A stretch of 64,000 bases of DNA from NCBI RefSeq assembly GCF_007096885.1, contig NZ_VJNO01000022.1, positions 1 through 64,000 on the forward strand, read 5' to 3'. This document shows positions 61,452-64,000 of the stretch, piece after piece (position 1 is the first letter of the stretch; each line of letters opens with the position of its first letter). The notes beneath the pieces are model-generated. The model had not been told where the DNA came from. It saw nothing but the letters and a program-made list of their open reading frames with translations, and searched no databases. Both the position numbers and the translations under genes were made by a program. Source of the DNA: Streptomyces sp. 130. GTDB lineage: Bacteria > Actinomycetota > Actinomycetes > Streptomycetales > Streptomycetaceae.

Positions 61452-64000
61452 CTGCGTGCCTCCTCGACTGTGTCCCCCGTCTCTCCGGTCCGGCCGTCGC
61501 TACGGCCTGCCGGCTCGGCGTGCTCGGTACGTGTGGGGCTCGCGCCCTCGGCGAGTTCGGCCTCGACGTCGCGGCGGCCGTCCCTGGCCCCCTGCTGGAA
61601 TCCGCCGAGCCTGCGCCGCAGGGCCTCCTTGTCGACGCTCCCCCGCCGCTCGGCGACGGGCGCCCCGGCGGGCCGGACCACCTTGGGCGTCCGCTTGGGC
61701 AGCCCCTTGTCGGTGACGGGTCCGGCCTCGGGCCGACGCGGGCCGGGGACGGTGTCCGCTGCCTCGGGGGCGGCGGGGGCCGGGCCCAGGGGCGGGGCCT
61801 CGTCGGCGGCGCGCTCGTGGCGGTCGGGCCCGATGGCGTACGGACCGGCGGCGGTGGCGTCCGGCACCTGCGGCGGGCGAGGCAGGCGAACCTGGAGAGT
61901 CCGCTCGGGATCGGCCTCGTTGGGGGCGGGGGCGGGGGCGGGAGTGGGCTGGGGGGCGGGGGCCTCGTGGGCCTCTGCGGGCTCGTGGGCCTTGGGGGCC
62001 TCTGCGGGCTCGGAGGCGGCGGGTTCCGGGGCGGGAATGGGCTCGTGGGCCTCCAGGGCCTCGGGGGCCTCTCCGGGCTCGTGGGCGGGCGCAGGCTCAG
62101 GGGCGTGGGCCTCGGAGGCCTTGTGGACCTCTGCGGGCTCCGGGGCGGGGGGGGGCGCCGGAGCGGGCGCAGGCTCAGGGGCGGGGGCCGCGGGGGCCTT
62201 GTGGACCTCTGCGGGCTCGTGGGCCTCGGGGGCCTCGCGGGCCTCCGTGGCCTCGGGGGTTGCGCCGGCCTCAGGCACCTCCGGCGTCTCGGGAGCCACA
62301 TCGGCCTCGGGGGCCTCATCGGCCTCGGGGGCCACCAGCGTCTCACGGACCACCGGCGGCTCCGCCGCCACCGCGAGGGCCCGTTCCGCCGCGGCGATCA
62401 TCGGGTCGTCGGAGGTCGGCCCGGAGCGCCCCGGCAGGGTGTTGGAGTTGGCCTCGGCCACCGAGCCCGGCAGGTTCAGCGCGGGCGCGTCGCCCGGGGC
62501 GGTGACGGGCGGGGGCGTCGCCGCCGGAAGGGCCTTGGGCAACAGGGCCTCGGGGAGGACGACGACGACGGTCACCCCGCTCCCCTTCTGCTCGCGCAGC
62601 TCCACGCGTACGCCGTGCCGGGCGGCGAGCAGCGAGGTGACCTGGAGGCCGAGCCCGGCGCCGTCCGCGTTCTGCTCGCCGGCCGCGAAGAGCGCCGGGT
62701 CGGCCAGGCGGGTGTTGAGCTCGTCCATCCGTACGGACGACATGCCGATGCCCTCGTCCTGGACGGAGAGCATCACCTCGCCGCTCTCCAGGAGCCAGCC
62801 GGAGAGCTGGACGTGGGAGTCGGGCGGCGAGAACGAGGTGGCGTTCTCCAGGAGCTCCGCGACCAGGTGGCTGAGGTCGTCCGCGGCGAACCCGGCGACC
62901 TGGGCGTGCGGCGGCAGGGACTGGATGGTGACCCGCTCGTACCGCTCGATCTCGCTGACGGCCGCGCGCAGGACGTCGACCAGCGGGATCGGGCCCGGGT
63001 GGCCGGGTCCGTGGTCCGCGCCCGCGAGGACGAGCATGTTCTCGCTGTGGCGGCGCATGACCGTGGCCATGTGGTCGAGCTTGAAGAGCGTGCCGAGCCG
63101 TTCCGGGTCCTGCTCGCGCTCCTCCAGGGACTCGATGACGCCGAGCTGCCGTTCGACCAGGCCGAGGGTGCGCAGCGAGAGGTTGACGAAGGTGTGGTGG
63201 ACGGTGTTCCGCGCCTTCTCCAGCTCGGCCGTCAGCTCCTCCGTACGGGCCTTGAGTTCGGCGCACCGCGCCGTGAGGTCTTCGCGTCCGGCGAGCAGTT
63301 CGGCACGCTCGGTCTCCAGGTGCGCGAAGCGCCCGTCGAACTGCTGGAGCAGCTCCCTCAGGCGGCCGTGCAGGGCGTTGATGGAGCGGACGGTCTGGGC
63401 GAACTCGTCGTTGCGGCCGGCGTAGCGGACCGGTTCGGCGGTGGCGGGTTCGGCGGCGAGCCGGGCGGCACCGATCCGGAGCACGGCGAGCGGCTGGGTG
63501 AGGGTGCGGGCGACGGCGGTGGAGACGGCGACCGCGACGAGCAGGCAGCCGCCGAGGAGCGCGACGCGCAGTTCGAGGGCGGTGACGTCGTCGTCGCGGA
63601 GCTCTTCGAGGCTCTGGACCTGGGCGGTGCCGAGCGCGGCCTCCACGGAGCGCATCCGGTCGACGCGGGCGGCGAGGGCCGCGGCGACCTTCTTGTCGCT
63701 GACCTTCAGGTCGGAGTCGGACAGCTCGGGGCGGTCGGTCAGCTCGGCGAGGTACTTCTCGGCGCTGTTGACCTCCGGTCCGGTGACGGTGGAGGCCAGC
63801 TTGTCGCGGGCGGTGGCGCCGGCGGACTGGTCGAATTCGGCGAGGGCGGAGAGTTCGCCGACCCGGGCCTGCTGGGCGGCGGCGCTCAGCGCGTTCCGGG
63901 TGCGGTCCTCCTCGGTCTCGCCCTCGTCCTCGCTCTGCACGGGCAGCCCGGTGAACGGGTCGATGCGCGGCGGGGCCGGCTCCGGGCGGGGCACGGCGAG
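61448..64000 (-). CDS. cvnA: Conservon sensor histidine-kinase-like protein CvnA (5' end outside the window)
   Basis: At least 850 aa; the start lies beyond the right edge. The visible part holds an outer sensor region (helical, VGELSALAEFDQSAGATARDKLAS), a membrane helix near the middle (LRVALLGGCLLVAVAVSTAVA), a HAMP-like region, a coiled coil, a dimerisation helix lacking a normal HxxxxR box (KLDHMATVMRRHSENMLVLAG), and a GHKL ATPase (DDLSHLVAELLENATSFSPPDS, VQDEGIGMSS, GAGLGLQVTSLL). Then comes a C-terminal linker of more than 200 residues of Pro/Ala/Glu repeats and a basic end. Confidence 0.93.
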   Translation of the reverse strand, partial: LAVPRPEPAPPRIDPFTGLPVQSEDEGETEEDRTRNALSAAAQQARVGELSALAEFDQSAGATARDKLASTVTGPEVNSAEKYLAELTDRPELSDSDLKVSDKKVAAALAARVDRMRSVEAALGTAQVQSLEELRDDDVTALELRVALLGGCLLVAVAVSTAVARTLTQPLAVLRIGAARLAAEPATAEPVRYAGRNDEFAQTVRSINALHGRLRELLQQFDGRFAHLETERAELLAGREDLTARCAELKARTEELTAELEKARNTVHHTFVNLSLRTLGLVERQLGVIESLEEREQDPERLGTLFKLDHMATVMRRHSENMLVLAGADHGPGHPGPIPLVDVLRAAVSEIERYERVTIQSLPPHAQVAGFAADDLSHLVAELLENATSFSPPDSHVQLSGWLLESGEVMLSVQDEGIGMSSVRMDELNTRLADPALFAAGEQNADGAGLGLQVTSLLAARHGVRVELREQKGSGVTVVVVLPEALLPKALPAATPPPVTAPGDAPALNLPGSVAEANSNTLPGRSGPTSDDPMIAAAERALAVAAEPPVVRETLVAPEADEAPEADVAPETPEVPEAGATPEATEAREAPEAHEPAEVHKAPAAPAPEPAPAPAPPPAPEPAEVHKASEAHAPEPAPAHEPGEAPEALEAHEPIPAPEPAASEPAEAPKAHEPAEAHEAPAPQPTPAPAPAPNEADPERTLQVRLPRPPQVPDATAAGPYAIGPDRHERAADEAPPLGPAPAAPEAADTVPGPRRPEAGPVTDKGLPKRTPKVVRPAGAPVAERRGSVDKEALRRRLGGFQQGARDGRRDVEAELAEGASPTRTEHAEPAGRSDGRTGETGDTVEEARS

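Overview
The window is high-GC actinobacterial DNA that looks like Streptomyces. Evidence for this: the dnaA-rpmH-rnpA-yidD-yidC-jag-rsmG-parA-parB order of the Streptomyces origin region; DnaA with a very long Pro/Gln-rich linker; four exact parS sites (GTTTCACGTGAAAC core) plus two degenerate ones; trxBA behind a SigR-type promoter; GTG/TTG starts; an in-frame TTA codon; and the families DUF397, DUF5753, DUF6879 and the conservon (Cvn) operon. No gene was matched to a database. Identities come from reading motifs, lengths and gene order.

Layout. (1) 1-20,926 is the origin-proximal block. It holds dnaA (oriC itself would lie just left of the window), ribosome, RNase P and membrane-insertion genes, the ParABS partition genes, thioredoxin and its reductase, the ECF sigma factor SigM with a zinc anti-sigma factor, a DUF2690 secreted protein, a cell-wall operon (DUF6049 protein, MurJ flippase, pseudokinase) and the CCA-adding enzyme. 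(2) At 20,951-21,017 lies a peculiar stretch of G and C homopolymers. To its right the gene order changes to a block (rho, thrB, thrC, hom, lysA, ArgS-like NrtL) that from memory sits about 1.5 Mb away and in opposite orientation in S. coelicolor. This is either an inversion breakpoint or an assembly join. (3) 30.1-30.9 kb holds a stand-alone response regulator and tRNA-Arg(CCG). (4) 30.9-36.7 kb is an accessory island next to the tRNA, made of small regulatory modules: a possible toxin-antitoxin remnant, an anti-sigma-like ATPase, a winged-helix protein, a 77-aa/DUF6879/XRE-DUF5753 operon and an Scr1/Scr2-like XRE + DUF397 pair. (5) 36.7-42.7 kb holds glyA under a ZTP (pfl) riboswitch, a secreted sedolisin protease, a 27-bp minisatellite against the end of ku, and the NHEJ genes ku and ligD-polymerase. 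(6) 42.8-48.4 kb holds a HEAT-repeat protein (with a TTA codon) coupled to a zinc-ribbon protein, then a translationally coupled FtsW/RodA-type polymerase and class B PBP. (7) 48.4-54.5 kb holds a lipoprotein, a membrane protein, a GNAT, a kinase-like protein, and two divergent diiron enzymes beside a TetR regulator. (8) 54.6-64.0 kb holds a membrane pseudokinase with a beta-propeller, an NlpC/P60 endopeptidase, and a conservon (CvnA-B-C-D) whose last gene is a styrene-monooxygenase-like flavoprotein. CvnA runs off the right edge.

Themes: chromosome replication and segregation on the left, cell-envelope synthesis and sensing throughout (MurJ + pseudokinase, FtsW + PBP, pseudokinase-propeller, NlpC), aspartate-family amino-acid synthesis in the middle, and an accessory regulatory island beside the tRNA. 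The points most worth a second look are the homopolymer/synteny junction, the ku-end minisatellite, the parS sites embedded in genes and in a terminator, the divergent diiron pair with its palindromic operator, the split ArgS-like protein upstream of lysA, and the conservon with a flavin monooxygenase.
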